Source of the DNA: PFJX01 sp031426735
GTDB lineage: Bacteria; Pseudomonadota; Gammaproteobacteria; Burkholderiales; Thiobacillaceae
Direction: 5' to 3'
Length of the DNA stretch: 64,000 nt
Assembly (NCBI GenBank): GCA_031426735.1
Contig: JASJPK010000069.1
Span: forward strand, 14,746 to 78,745
The notes under the pieces were generated by a model. It was not told the origin of the DNA. It did no database searches and worked only from the letters and a program-made list of their open reading frames with translations. Shown in pieces: positions 8,997 to 18,738 of this stretch. The position numbers and the translations under genes were made by a program. Each line of letters starts with the position of its first letter. Positions within the stretch are counted from its first letter, which is position 1.

Positions 8997-10137
8997 TCAG
9001 AAATGGCAGCAAGGCATGGGCGATGAGCGCGGGGGTATTGCGTTTGAGGCGGGCGCGTTGCTGCCGGAATGATTCGATTTGGTGTTCGCGGGCATCGTGA
9101 TCGCTCAAGAGGTGGTCCAGCGCCTGGGCCAGCGCGTCGGCAGTTGCCTGATTCTGAATGATCTCCGGCACGATGTCTGCACCGGCAAGAATGTTGGGCA
9201 GGCCGATCCACGGTTGCAAGGCTTGTCGACGCATGATTTGCCAGGTCAGCCAGGGCACTTTGTAGGTAATCACGTGCGGGCATTCCAGCAACAGGGCTTC
9301 CAGCGTGGCGGTACCGGAAGCGATCAGTGCCGTATCGGCGGCCTGCAAGGCATCGTGGGCATGGCCGTACAGGATGCGGATGGGCAAATCGAGCGCATCC
9401 GCTTCGTACAGGCTGCGTTCGAATGCCTGCCGCGTTTCGCGGTTGACCAGTGGGATCAGAAAACGCGTATGCGGGCGTTTGGCGGCCAGACGCTTGGCCG
9501 CCTCGATGAACAGACGCGCCAAGGCCTTCAATTCGCCGGGACGGCTGCCCGGCATCAGCACGACATACTCGCCATCCGCACGCAGGCCGAGACGTTCCCG
9601 CGCGTTCTTGCGGCTGGGGTCGGGCAGGGCATGTGCCAACGGATGGCCGACATAGGTCGCCGGAATGCCGGCCTTGCGATAGATGTCTTCCTCGAACGGG
9701 AAGATCAGCAGCGCATGCGACACCGAACGTCGCACTTTGTTGATGCGCTTGGGACGCCAGGCCCAGACCGAGGGGCTGACGAAATGCACGGTGGCGATGC
9801 CGGCATTTTTCAGGCCGCGTTCCAGCGCGAGATTGAAATCGGGCGCATCGACGCCGATGAACAGGCTGGGCTTGACGGCGAGCAGACGCCGTTTCAAGGC
9901 GCGCCGGATTGCCAGGATCTTGCTCAGACTGCCGAGCGCTTCGACATAGCCGCGCACCGAAAGGGCTTCCAGCGGGAACAGGGATTGCGCGCCAAGCGCT
10001 TGCATCTTGGCGCCGGCAATCCCGAAAAACTCGACTTCCGGTTGCGCCGCTTTCAGCGCCCCGATCAGCAGGCTGCCGAGCAGATCGCCCGAAGCTTCGC
10101 CCGCGACGATACCGATCTGAACAGAAGATTGCGCCAC
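8974..10137 (-). CDS. lpxB: Lipid-A-disaccharide synthase
   Basis: LpxB joins UDP-2,3-diacylglucosamine and lipid X into the lipid A disaccharide at the inner membrane. From GTG 10137 the protein has 387 residues, close to the family length. It begins VAQSSVQIGIVAGEASGD, the glycine-rich opening of LpxB. It also has GVDAPDFN, SPSVWAWRPKR and LPGSRPGEL, and the late segment VPEIIQNQATADALA. The open frame extends further upstream, but that part overlaps lpxA in another frame and is not LpxB-like. Confidence 0.95.
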   Translation of the reverse strand: MAQSSVQIGIVAGEASGDLLGSLLIGALKAAQPEVEFFGIAGAKMQALGAQSLFPLEALSVRGYVEALGSLSKILAIRRALKRRLLAVKPSLFIGVDAPDFNLALERGLKNAGIATVHFVSPSVWAWRPKRINKVRRSVSHALLIFPFEEDIYRKAGIPATYVGHPLAHALPDPSRKNARERLGLRADGEYVVLMPGSRPGELKALARLFIEAAKRLAAKRPHTRFLIPLVNRETRQAFERSLYEADALDLPIRILYGHAHDALQAADTALIASGTATLEALLLECPHVITYKVPWLTWQIMRRQALQPWIGLPNILAGADIVPEIIQNQATADALAQALDHLLSDHDAREHQIESFRQQRARLKRNTPALIAHALLPFLNGDQHAH

Positions 10138-10156
10138 GTTATTCTCGGCCCGGATA

Positions 10157-10933
10157 TCAACGAATGATGCCGCGGCCGGAAACTGCCAGGAAATCCGCCA
10201 AGGGTTGCAGTTCGGAATGCTGTGCCGCTTCGGCGGCAATGGCGCTTTGCGCATCGCCCAAGCCGAGGCCGGATTTGTACAGGGTCTTGTAGGCGCGTTT
10301 GATCGCGCCGATCGCTGCCGCGCTGTAGCCGCGCCGCTTGAGTCCTTCCGAATTGATGCCATGCGGCGCCGCCGGGCTGCCGGCGACCGTGATGTAGGGC
10401 GGAATGTCCTGGCGGATGACCGAGGCGATGCCGGTAATGACATGGGCGCCGATTCGACAGAACTGATGCACGCCGGTGAAACCGCCCAGGATGGCGTAAT
10501 CCTGCACGCTGACATGGCCGGCCAACGAGGCATTGTTGGCGAAGATGGTGTGGTTGCCGATGGCGCAATCGTGCGCGACATGCACGTAGGCCATGATCCA
10601 GTTGTCGTTGCCGATGCGGGTGACTCCGGCATCCTGCACGGTGCCGGTGTTGAACGTGCAGAACTCGCGGATGACATTGTCGTCGCCGATTTCCAGCCGG
10701 GTCGGTTCGCCGGCGTATTTCTTGTCTTGCGGCTCCTCGCCGAGCGAAACGAACTGAAAGATGCGGTTGCGGCGGCCGATGCGGGTGTGTCCGGTGATCA
10801 CCGCATGCGGGCCGATGCGGCTGCCCTCACCGATCTCGACATGCTCGCCGATGATGGAATACGCACCGATGCTGACATCGGCGCCGAGTTGGGCATCCGG
10901 GTGAACCAGAGCAGTCGGATGGATCGCGGCCAT
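10157..10933 (-). CDS. lpxA: UDP-N-acetylglucosamine acyltransferase LpxA
   Basis: LpxA adds the first 3-OH acyl chain to UDP-GlcNAc in lipid A synthesis. The 258-residue protein is made largely of left-handed beta-helix hexapeptide repeats (IHPTALVHPDAQLGADVSIG and following) and contains the HVAHDCAIGNH segment with the catalytic His. I start at ATG 10933 (MAAIHPTALVHP), as in other LpxA proteins. It lies 5 nt after fabZ and 19 nt before lpxB. Confidence 0.95.
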   Translation of the reverse strand: MAAIHPTALVHPDAQLGADVSIGAYSIIGEHVEIGEGSRIGPHAVITGHTRIGRRNRIFQFVSLGEEPQDKKYAGEPTRLEIGDDNVIREFCTFNTGTVQDAGVTRIGNDNWIMAYVHVAHDCAIGNHTIFANNASLAGHVSVQDYAILGGFTGVHQFCRIGAHVITGIASVIRQDIPPYITVAGSPAAPHGINSEGLKRRGYSAAAIGAIKRAYKTLYKSGLGLGDAQSAIAAEAAQHSELQPLADFLAVSGRGIIR

Positions 10934-10938
10934 GGTGT

Positions 10939-11409
10939 TCAGTCGAGTTCTTTCAACGTACACATCAATTCGGCTTCGCATGCCACCTGGCCGTCGACGG
11001 TGGCTTTGACCGCGAACTTCCAGATGCCGCGCGTAAGCCTGAGCACATTGGCTTCCATGCGAATCTGGTCGCCCGGCACAACCGGACGTTTGAAGCGGGC
11101 GCCGTCGATGCCGACGAAGTAGACCACGCTGTTCGGGCCGATCTCCTGGCCGCCGCTCTTGAACGCCAGCAGGCCGGCGGTTTGCGCCAGCGCTTCGATC
11201 ATCAGGACGCCGGGCATGACCGGATGGTTTGGGAAATGTCCGGGAAACTGCGGCTCGTTCATGGTGACGTTCTTGATCGCCACGATGCGTTCCTTCGGCA
11301 CCAGTTCCAGCACGCGATCCACCAGCAGGAACGGATAGCGGTGCGGCAGGTATTTCATGATTTCGGCGATGTTCATGCCGGATTCCGTGGTGGCCATATC
11401 GGTTGCCAT
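10939..11409 (-). CDS. fabZ: 3-hydroxyacyl-[acyl-carrier-protein] dehydratase FabZ
   Basis: FabZ dehydrates 3-hydroxyacyl-ACP in fatty acid elongation and shares its substrate pool with LpxA/LpxD. The hot-dog fold markers are LPHRYPFLLVDRV, with the active His in PHRYP, and NEPQFPGHFPNHPVMPGVLMIEALAQ, which holds the active-site Glu. I start at ATG 11409 (156 residues), just after lpxD; ATGs at 11397 and 11376 are alternatives and the last gives the most typical FabZ N-terminus. Confidence 0.95.
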   Translation of the reverse strand: MATDMATTESGMNIAEIMKYLPHRYPFLLVDRVLELVPKERIVAIKNVTMNEPQFPGHFPNHPVMPGVLMIEALAQTAGLLAFKSGGQEIGPNSVVYFVGIDGARFKRPVVPGDQIRMEANVLRLTRGIWKFAVKATVDGQVACEAELMCTLKELD

Positions 11410-11413
11410 AGTT

Positions 11414-12448
11414 TCAGTTTTCCTTGAGTTTCTCTTCCAGTGACTTGACCCGCCGCGCCAGCGCATCGAGATGGCGCAGATGGGCAGCGTTGTGCTTCCA
11501 GTCTTCATGCTTCATCAGCGGTTGCACCGAGGTATAGACACCCGGTTCGCGAATATCCTTGGCGACGAAAGTGCCGGCGGAAACGGTCACCCGGTCGCAG
11601 ATATTCAGATGGCCGATGATCATCGCCGCGCCGCCGATCTGGCAGTAAGCGCCGATGGTCGTGCTGCCGGCAATCCCCACACAAGCGGCAATCGCCGTGT
11701 GGCGGCCAATGCGGCAGTTGTGCGCGATCTGAATCTGGTTGTCGAGCTTGACGCCGGTCTCGATCAGCGTGTCGTCCAGGGCGCCTCGGTCGATGCAGGT
11801 GTTGGCGCCGACTTCCACATCGTCTTCAAGAATGACGCGTCCGGCCTGCGGCACCTTCAGCCAGCGGCCGCCGTCGAACTCGCGATCCCAGGCCAGGCCG
11901 AAGCCGTCTGCGCCGATCACGGCGCCGGGATGCAGAATGACCCGATTGCCCAGGATGCAGCCATGCTGCACCACTGCGCGCGCATGCAGGACGCAATCTT
12001 CGCCCAGCACTGCATTCGGCCCGACCACGCCGAGTGCGCCGATCTGGCAGCGCGCCCCGATCCTCGCGCCGGCGCCGACGACCGCGCCGGGACCGATGCG
12101 GACTTCCGGCCCGAGCACGGCATCCGCCGCGACCACTGCGCTGGCATGAATGCCAGCGGCCAGTGCCGGCTCGGGTTGCAGCAGGGCCACCGCGCGGGCA
12201 AAAACGGCATGTGGATTGGCGACGGCCAGGCAGGCTTGCGGCAACTCGGCGTCGAGGCTATCCGGTACGATCAACGCGCCGGCCTGGCTGGCTTGCGCTT
12301 GCGCCAGAAATTTGGAACCCAGCAGAAAACCGAGCTGGTGCGGTCCGGCGTGCTGCAGGGATGCGACGCCGTCGATGAGCGTCTGGGCATTGCCCCGGAT
12401 CGTCCCGCCCAGGTGAGCCTGTAGTTCGGCCAGCGTCAGGACGGGCAT
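11414..12448 (-). CDS. lpxD: UDP-3-O-(3-hydroxyacyl)glucosamine N-acyltransferase LpxD
   Basis: LpxD adds the N-linked acyl chain in the third step of lipid A synthesis. The 344-residue protein has an N-terminal uridine-binding domain (about 1-100), a hexapeptide-repeat beta-helix (about 105-310) with the catalytic-His region QIQIAHNCRIGRHTAIA, and a C-terminal charged helix ending RVKSLEEKLKEN. The gene lies between ompH and fabZ with gaps of only 4-6 nt. Confidence 0.95.
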   Translation of the reverse strand: MPVLTLAELQAHLGGTIRGNAQTLIDGVASLQHAGPHQLGFLLGSKFLAQAQASQAGALIVPDSLDAELPQACLAVANPHAVFARAVALLQPEPALAAGIHASAVVAADAVLGPEVRIGPGAVVGAGARIGARCQIGALGVVGPNAVLGEDCVLHARAVVQHGCILGNRVILHPGAVIGADGFGLAWDREFDGGRWLKVPQAGRVILEDDVEVGANTCIDRGALDDTLIETGVKLDNQIQIAHNCRIGRHTAIAACVGIAGSTTIGAYCQIGGAAMIIGHLNICDRVTVSAGTFVAKDIREPGVYTSVQPLMKHEDWKHNAAHLRHLDALARRVKSLEEKLKEN

Positions 12449-12454
12449 GAACGA

Positions 12455-12943
12455 TCAGCGTTCCAGCGACTTCAGGACGCGGTCGGTCACGTCCACCTTG
12501 GGGCTGGCATAGACCACGTTTTCCAGGATCAGATCGAATTTCTCTTTTTCGGCAATTTCCATGATCGCCTTGCGCGCGCGTTCCTGTACCCCGGCGAACT
12601 CCTCGTTCTTGCGCTGATTCAGATCCTCGCGAAAGGCGCGCTGATCATGCTGGACATCGCGGCTCAGGTTGGCCAGTTCCTTCTGTTTTTTGGAGCGGTC
12701 GGCTTCGGACAGCGTCAAGCCTTCCTTTTCCAGGAAAGCTTGCAGATCGCGCGCCTGCTTGACCAGTTTCTGTATCTCCTGCTCGCGGGACTGGAATTCC
12801 TTCTCCAGTTTCTTCTGGGCTTTCACGGCGAGTTGCGAGTCGCGGAACACTTTCTCGGTGTTGACGAAGCCGATTTTGAGTTCGGCAGCCTGAGCGGCAG
12901 AGGACAAGGTCAATGCCAGCAAAAGGGTGAAGATTCGTTTCAA
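12455..12943 (-). CDS. skp: Periplasmic OmpH/Skp-family chaperone
   Basis: The 162-residue protein has a cleavable signal peptide (MKRIFTLLLALTLSSAAQAA) and then the Skp/OmpH opening ELKIGFVNTEKVFRDS. A long charged coiled coil (about 45-130) matches the tentacles of the trimeric chaperone, which shields outer-membrane proteins in the periplasm. It is placed directly downstream of bamA, as in most proteobacteria. Confidence 0.93.
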   Translation of the reverse strand: MKRIFTLLLALTLSSAAQAAELKIGFVNTEKVFRDSQLAVKAQKKLEKEFQSREQEIQKLVKQARDLQAFLEKEGLTLSEADRSKKQKELANLSRDVQHDQRAFREDLNQRKNEEFAGVQERARKAIMEIAEKEKFDLILENVVYASPKVDVTDRVLKSLER

Positions 12944-12980
12944 GGTGTAACTCCTATGTCGGGAGAGGTGCGATATCGGA

Positions 12981-15380
12981 TCAGAACACGTTGCCGAGCT
13001 GGAACTGGAACGTTTCCTCTTTGTCGTCGGACTTGGCGTTGAGCGGCTTGGCCAGGGAAAGCTTGATCGGTCCCATCGGCGAGTACCAGGTCACCGCTGC
13101 GCCAACCGAGTAACGCATGTCTGATGCCGAGAGTTGTTCATAACGTCCTTGACTATCGCCTGGACCGGCGATGGCGCCGATATCCAAGAAAGTACTCAAG
13201 CGGACCGAGCGATCATTCCCCATGCCCGGGAACGGAAACAGCAATTCCGCATTGCCAACGACACGCTTGGTGCCGCCGATCGAGAAGGCACTGGTGCCGT
13301 TGCTTGCTTTCGGGCCGATGGCGCCGGACTCGAAACCGCGCACGGAGCCGATGCCGCCGGCAAAGAAGTTGCGGAACAGGGGCATTTGTTTGCCGCTGTA
13401 GCCGCCGCCGATGCCGATTTCCCCATTTAACAGCAGGCTGACGTTGCGCGACAGCGGGCGCAGCCACTGATACTGGTAGTTCAATTTGTAGTAGTTCAGA
13501 TCGCCCAGCGGGGTGCCGGCTTCAATGTAGGCACGCTGGTAGGTGCCCTTGGTCGGGTAGAGCAGGCTGTCGCGCGAGTCGCGCGCCCAGCCGGCTTCGA
13601 AGCGGAGGGAATCGGTTGTTGAACTACATCCCGTCTTGCTGAGAGCGCCGGTAGGAGGATCAACAGGCACAGGAAGCCCAACTTGTGCCAGACAAGCTGG
13701 CTCGTATTGACCAGCGTAGCTGTAATAGACATCTGGCGCTTTATTACTCAGATCCAGCGTGACCTGCTCATAGGCCAAGCCGAAATTGACGGTATCCAAT
13801 TCGGTAATCGGCACGCCCAGACGTAGTCCGATGCCAGACGTCGACGTGCCGTAATCCGCCACGCTATCCAGGCTGGAGGTATTTACATCGCGCCGATACA
13901 GGTCGTAGCCGAGGCTGACGCCATCTTGCGTGAAATACGGATTGGTGAAGGACAGGGCATACACCTTGTTGACGCTGCCGCTGTTGATCTGGGCGGAAAG
14001 GCGATTGCCGCTGCCGAACAGATTGTTTTGCGAAATCGAGCCGGACAGCACCAGGCCATCCGAACTGGAAAAACCGGCGCCGAGCAGAATGTTGCCGGTA
14101 GGTTGTTCGGTGACATTGACGTTGACATCGACCTGATCGGTCGTACCCGGCACCGGCGGCGTTTCGACGGTGGTTTCCTTGAAGAAACCAAGACGTTCGA
14201 CGCGTTCGCGCGAACGGTTGATCTTGTCGGCGGCGAACCAGGCGCCTTCCATCTGGCGCATTTCACGCCGCACAACCTCGTCCTTGGTGCGCGTGTTGCC
14301 GGTGACGTTGACGCGGCGGACATACACCTTGCGGCCCGGGTCGACCAGGAAGGTGAAGTTGGCGGTGCGCTTTTCCTTGTCGATGTCGGGCGCAGCATTG
14401 ACGTTGGAGAAGGCATAACCTTCATTGCCGAGACGCTCGCCGATATTCTTCGTCGATTCGTTGAGACGCTCGCGCGAGAAGAAATCGCCCACTTTCAGAC
14501 TGACCAGATTTTTCAATTCGGCTTCGGGCACCGGCATGTCGCCGGCAAACTTGAAGTCGGAGACGGTATAGCGCTCGCCTTCGTTGATGTTGATCGTGAT
14601 GTAGATGTCTTTCTTGTCCGGCGTGATCGAAACCTGGGTGGATTCGACGTTGAACTCGAGATAGCCCTGGTTCAGGTAGTGCGAACGCAAGGTCTCCAGA
14701 TCGCCGGAAAGTTTTTGCTTGGAATACTGATCGTTCTTGCTCCACCAGGTCATCCAGCCGGGCGTGCTCAGATTGAACAGTTTGAGCAGGGTTTTCTCGG
14801 GGATGGCCTTGGCGCCGACGATATTGATGGTGCGAATCTTGGCGACTTCGCCTTCGCTGACATCGAAATTGACGGCAACCCGGTTGCGCTCCAGCGGGGT
14901 TGTAGTCGCCTTGACCTGGACCGCGTACATGCCGCGGTTGAAATACTGCCGTTTCAGTTCCTGCTCGGCTTTTTCCAGCAACGACTTGTCCAGGATGCGG
15001 CCTTCGGCCAGGCCCAATTGCTTGAGGCCCGACTTCATGTCTTCCTTGGGAAATTCCTTCATGCCGGAAAAATCGACGCTGGCGATGCCCGGACGTTCTT
15101 CCACGGTGACCACCAGGACATCGTTATTGGCTTCCAGGCGGACATCCTTGAAAAACCCGGTGGCATAGAGCGCCTTGATGGCTTCCGAGGCACGCTCCGG
15201 CGTCAGCGTTTCGCCCACTTTGACTGGCAGATAGCTGAATACCGTGCCGGCTTCGGTACGCTGAATGCCTTCCACCCGAATATCCTTGATCTGAAACGGA
15301 TCGAAGGCCTGCGCCTGGGCAGACAGCAGCGCCAGCGCAAGCATGGCTGGGGCAAGGGGACGGACACGGAAAGAAAACAT
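12981..15380 (-). CDS. bamA: Outer membrane protein assembly factor BamA
   Basis: The essential insertase for beta-barrel proteins, 799 residues. A signal peptide ends near AQAFDPFQIKD. Five POTRA domains follow, the first beginning IKDIRVEGIQRTEAGTVFSYL. The C-terminal 16-strand barrel includes the VRGF loop motif in GSVRGFESGAIGP and ends in the aromatic QFQLGNVF. It lies 9 nt after rseP and upstream of skp. The length and order are typical. Confidence 0.97.
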   Translation of the reverse strand: MFSFRVRPLAPAMLALALLSAQAQAFDPFQIKDIRVEGIQRTEAGTVFSYLPVKVGETLTPERASEAIKALYATGFFKDVRLEANNDVLVVTVEERPGIASVDFSGMKEFPKEDMKSGLKQLGLAEGRILDKSLLEKAEQELKRQYFNRGMYAVQVKATTTPLERNRVAVNFDVSEGEVAKIRTINIVGAKAIPEKTLLKLFNLSTPGWMTWWSKNDQYSKQKLSGDLETLRSHYLNQGYLEFNVESTQVSITPDKKDIYITININEGERYTVSDFKFAGDMPVPEAELKNLVSLKVGDFFSRERLNESTKNIGERLGNEGYAFSNVNAAPDIDKEKRTANFTFLVDPGRKVYVRRVNVTGNTRTKDEVVRREMRQMEGAWFAADKINRSRERVERLGFFKETTVETPPVPGTTDQVDVNVNVTEQPTGNILLGAGFSSSDGLVLSGSISQNNLFGSGNRLSAQINSGSVNKVYALSFTNPYFTQDGVSLGYDLYRRDVNTSSLDSVADYGTSTSGIGLRLGVPITELDTVNFGLAYEQVTLDLSNKAPDVYYSYAGQYEPACLAQVGLPVPVDPPTGALSKTGCSSTTDSLRFEAGWARDSRDSLLYPTKGTYQRAYIEAGTPLGDLNYYKLNYQYQWLRPLSRNVSLLLNGEIGIGGGYSGKQMPLFRNFFAGGIGSVRGFESGAIGPKASNGTSAFSIGGTKRVVGNAELLFPFPGMGNDRSVRLSTFLDIGAIAGPGDSQGRYEQLSASDMRYSVGAAVTWYSPMGPIKLSLAKPLNAKSDDKEETFQFQLGNVF

Positions 15381-15389
15381 GAAGATGGT

Positions 15390-16751
15390 CTACCCGACAA
15401 AAAGACGTTGCAGGTCATTGAAAAGCGCAAAAAACATCAGCAAACCGAGAAGACCGATACCGATACGTTGGCCGATTTCCTGAACCCGGTCGGGGACGGG
15501 CTTGCCGGTTAAAAATTCCGCGAAATAATACAGCAAGTGCCCACCATCCAGTAACGGCACGGGCAGCAGGTTGAGTACGCCGAGACTGATGCTGACCAGC
15601 GCCAGAAACGCGATGAAACTGCCGGCGCCGCTGGCGGCGGATTGCCCGGCGTAATCGGCGATGGTGATCGGGCCGGACAGGTTCTTCAGCGAAGCTTCGC
15701 CGATCAGCATGCGGCCCATCATTTTCAGGCTGAAGCTGGACAACTCCCAGGTCCGGCCAAGCGCGCGAGACAGCGCCTCGAACGGTCCGTAGCGTACTTC
15801 CCCCTGAAACCGCTCGAACAAGGTCGGATCGATTTGCGGCCCGGCACCGATGCGGCCGATGGTCTCGCCGTTGACGACGGCCGCTTCGGGCACCACGACG
15901 AATTCACGGTGTTGCCCATTGCGTTCGATCTGCATGCGCAAACCGACGTTGGGCGCGGCGCGCACGGCCGCCACGACCTCATCCCATTGCTTGACGGGGC
16001 GGTCGTCGAGACTGCGAATACGGTCGCCGGACATGAGGCCGGTGCGTTCTGCCACGCCGCCGGGTGTCAGTTCGGCCAATACCGGCGGAATCGGCGGCAG
16101 ATAACGCAGCAGGCCGAGCACTTTCAGGGGCGCTTGTTCGAACGTCTCATCCCGTTTCGCGGCACCTTCCGCTAGTTCCAGTTTGCGCTGCGTCAGATAG
16201 CCTCTGGTATCGACTGTTTCTACCGTCAGGTTGTCGCCGCCGATGCTGTGCTTGAGCGCCAGCCAGTGCAGATCCTGAAAGCTCTCCACGCGCTCGCCAT
16301 TCAGCGCGGTAACCATTTCGCCCGACTTGATGCCGGCCAGCGCGGCTGGAGTTCCGCTCGGAGGTTCGCCGAGTACCGGTTTCAGGACGGGCACGCCGGA
16401 CATGAACAACGCCCAGAACAGCAGGATGGCAAGCAGGAAATTGGCCAAGGGACCGGCGGCGACGATCGCGGCACGTGCACCCACCGATTTGCGATTGAAG
16501 GCCTGGTCGAGCAATTCGGGGGCGACCGGCGCTTCGCGCTCGTCCAGCATTTTCACGTAACCGCCCAGCGGTATCGCGGCCAGCACCCACTCGGTGCCTT
16601 TGCTGTCGATACGCTGGGCGATGACTTTGCCGAAGCCGACGGAAAAACGCAGCACCTTGACGCCGGCCAGACGTGCGACCAGATAGTGGCCGAATTCGTG
16701 AAACACGATGAGGATGGCCAAAGTGGCCACAAATGCGAGGAGCGTAGTCAT
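15390..16751 (-). CDS. rseP: Site-2 intramembrane zinc protease RseP
   Basis: RseP cleaves the anti-sigma factor RseA in the envelope stress response and removes remnant signal peptides. The 453-residue protein has the zinc motif HEFGH in its first helix (IVFHEFGHYLVARLAGV), two periplasmic PDZ domains (about 115-310), and the NLLPVPLLDGGH segment carrying the third zinc ligand. I start at ATG 16751, which overlaps the dxr stop in an ATGA; the longer frame upstream is not RseP-like. Confidence 0.96.
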   Translation of the reverse strand: MTTLLAFVATLAILIVFHEFGHYLVARLAGVKVLRFSVGFGKVIAQRIDSKGTEWVLAAIPLGGYVKMLDEREAPVAPELLDQAFNRKSVGARAAIVAAGPLANFLLAILLFWALFMSGVPVLKPVLGEPPSGTPAALAGIKSGEMVTALNGERVESFQDLHWLALKHSIGGDNLTVETVDTRGYLTQRKLELAEGAAKRDETFEQAPLKVLGLLRYLPPIPPVLAELTPGGVAERTGLMSGDRIRSLDDRPVKQWDEVVAAVRAAPNVGLRMQIERNGQHREFVVVPEAAVVNGETIGRIGAGPQIDPTLFERFQGEVRYGPFEALSRALGRTWELSSFSLKMMGRMLIGEASLKNLSGPITIADYAGQSAASGAGSFIAFLALVSISLGVLNLLPVPLLDGGHLLYYFAEFLTGKPVPDRVQEIGQRIGIGLLGLLMFFALFNDLQRLFVG

Positions 16752-17938
16752 GCCGAACAGAAACTGTTTGCGGCGATGAGTTCCCGCGCGGTGCGGCGGG
16801 CGCTCGCATCCGCTGCCATCAATTCTTCCAGCGAGTCGGCCGCTTGGCCGGCCAATTGTTGCAGGACTGCGTCCAGCGTCGCGGCGATGGCCAGGTAAGG
16901 AATTCGCTTGTCCAGGAAGGCGGCCACGACTTCTTCGTTGGCGGCATTGAGGATTGCCGGCGCGGCGCCACCGGCGGCAAGCGCCTGATAGGCCAGTCCG
17001 AGACAAGGGAAACGGCGCAGATCGGGCGCTTCGAAGGTCAGTGTGCCGATCTTGGCCAGATCGAGCCAGTTGACGCCGGCTTCGATCCGTTCCGGGTAGG
17101 CCAGCGAATGCGCAATCGGCGTACGCATGTCCGGGTTGGACAGCTGCGCCAGCACTGAACCGTCGAGGTATTCGACCATGCTGTGCACGATGCTCTGCGG
17201 ATGAATGACGACTTCGATCTGATCCGGCCGGGCGTTGAACAACCAGCGCGCTTCGATCACCTCCAGTCCCTTGTTCATCATGGTGGCGGAGTCGACCGAG
17301 ATTTTTTTGCCCATGACCCAGTTCGGGTGGGCAATGGCCTGTTCCGGCGTGATGTCCTTCAGGGTATCCAGTTCGCGCGTGCGGAACGGGCCGCCGGATG
17401 CCGTCAACAGGATGCGGCGCACACCATGTTTTGCGAGGTTGCCGTCGTAACTGGCCGGCATCGACTGGAACACGGCGTTGTGTTCGCTGTCGATCGGCAG
17501 CAAGGTGGCGTTGTGCTCGCGTACCGCCTGCATGAAGAAGCGGCCCGCCATGACCAGGGTTTCCTTGTTGGCGAGCAGCACGCGTTTGCCGGCACGGGCG
17601 GCGGCAAGCGCCGGGCGCAAGCCGGCGGCGCCGACGATGGCGGCCATCACGCTGTCGACTTCAGGCAGACTGGAGACGAATTCCAGCGCTTCCACGCCGA
17701 CCAGGACTTCAGTTTCACTCCCCGCCAGCAAGGCTTGCAGCGCCTGCGCTTTGTCGCCATCCAGCACCACGGCGTAGCGTGGCTGGAACTGGCGGCATTG
17801 CTGCGCAAGTTTTTCGATCTGGTTCTGTCCAGTCAGCGCGACGACGCGGAATTTTTCGGGATGCTGCGCGACCACATCGAGCGTGTTGACGCCGATGGTG
17901 CCGGTGGCGCCCAGTATCGTCAGAGTGTGCAAAGTCAT
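16748..17938 (-). CDS. dxr: 1-deoxy-D-xylulose 5-phosphate reductoisomerase
   Basis: Dxr makes MEP, the first committed intermediate of the non-mevalonate isoprenoid pathway that feeds undecaprenol. The 396-residue protein has the NADPH-binding start LTILGATGTIGVNTLDV, ANKETLVMAG, LPIDSEHNAVFQ and the GKKISVDSATMMNKGLEVIEA block with metal and substrate ligands. ATG 17938 overlaps the cdsA stop as ATGA; a start at 17947 is possible but less typical. Confidence 0.97.
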   Translation of the reverse strand: MTLHTLTILGATGTIGVNTLDVVAQHPEKFRVVALTGQNQIEKLAQQCRQFQPRYAVVLDGDKAQALQALLAGSETEVLVGVEALEFVSSLPEVDSVMAAIVGAAGLRPALAAARAGKRVLLANKETLVMAGRFFMQAVREHNATLLPIDSEHNAVFQSMPASYDGNLAKHGVRRILLTASGGPFRTRELDTLKDITPEQAIAHPNWVMGKKISVDSATMMNKGLEVIEARWLFNARPDQIEVVIHPQSIVHSMVEYLDGSVLAQLSNPDMRTPIAHSLAYPERIEAGVNWLDLAKIGTLTFEAPDLRRFPCLGLAYQALAAGGAAPAILNAANEEVVAAFLDKRIPYLAIAATLDAVLQQLAGQAADSLEELMAADASARRTARELIAANSFCSA

Positions 17939-18738
17939 TTCAACCACATCCAGAACAGAGTTGCGGCGGGCAATACCGCCGTGAGGCTATCGATGCGATC
18001 CAGAATGCCGCCGTGCCCGGGCAGCAGATTGCCGCTGTCCTTGACGCCGGCCTGGCGTTTGAGTGTGCTTTCGAACAGATCGCCCAGCACGGACAACCCG
18101 AACAACGCCCAGAACAGCGCCAGTACCTGCGCCAGGCATTGCAGTTCGCCGATCAGCGGGGAGTAGAAATACAGCAATAGCGCATACAGGGTAATGGCCA
18201 GCCCGGCGCCGATCGCGCCCTCCCAGGTTTTTCCCGGACTGATGCTGGGCGCCAGCTTGTGCTTGCCGAAGCGGCGGCCGGAGAAATACGCGGCGGTATC
18301 GGCAATGACCACCACGCCGACCACGATCAACAGCAGGTCCGCGCCGATATTGCGCAAGGCAATCAGACCAAGCTGGGTCGGAATAAGAATGACGCCGCCG
18401 ATCAACAGATGCACCGCCTTGGGCCGGATCGCCACCGCCCGCGAAAGCAGCGTCGGTGCCAGCAACCAGAAGCCGAAAGCAGGATAGAACGGTTCTGCTA
18501 TCTGGGGCGCCACAATGGCGAGACCGCTGCCTGCTGCGCAGAGCAGGATGGCATAAACCAAGCCGGCCAAACGGCCGAGTCCGGCCATAGCGGCCCATTC
18601 CCAGGCGCCAAGCAGTACGACAATGCCGGTCAGCCCGATCCAGAGCGGCAGCGGCGCCCAGTACAGGGCGGCAAGGAATCCTGCGATCAGCGGTGCGGCA
18701 GTGGCGACGCGAGTTGCTAGGCCGGATTTAGCGCTCAA
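17935..18738 (-). CDS. cdsA: Phosphatidate cytidylyltransferase CdsA
   Basis: CdsA makes CDP-diacylglycerol for phospholipid synthesis in the inner membrane. The protein is hydrophobic throughout (about eight helices) and has the signature KRQAGVKDSGNLLPGHGGILDRIDS in its C-terminal part plus SPGKTWEGAIGA. No ATG fits; TTG 18738 (then SAKSGLATRVATAA) gives 267 residues, a normal length, and overlaps uppS by 11 nt. The start choice is therefore inferred. Confidence 0.93.
   Translation of the reverse strand: MSAKSGLATRVATAAPLIAGFLAALYWAPLPLWIGLTGIVVLLGAWEWAAMAGLGRLAGLVYAILLCAAGSGLAIVAPQIAEPFYPAFGFWLLAPTLLSRAVAIRPKAVHLLIGGVILIPTQLGLIALRNIGADLLLIVVGVVVIADTAAYFSGRRFGKHKLAPSISPGKTWEGAIGAGLAITLYALLLYFYSPLIGELQCLAQVLALFWALFGLSVLGDLFESTLKRQAGVKDSGNLLPGHGGILDRIDSLTAVLPAATLFWMWLK

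Noticed and set aside
8974..10677. LpxB read as a 567-residue fusion protein
   Set aside because: The extra N-terminal part is lpxA read in another frame; GTG 10137 gives the normal LpxB length and start.
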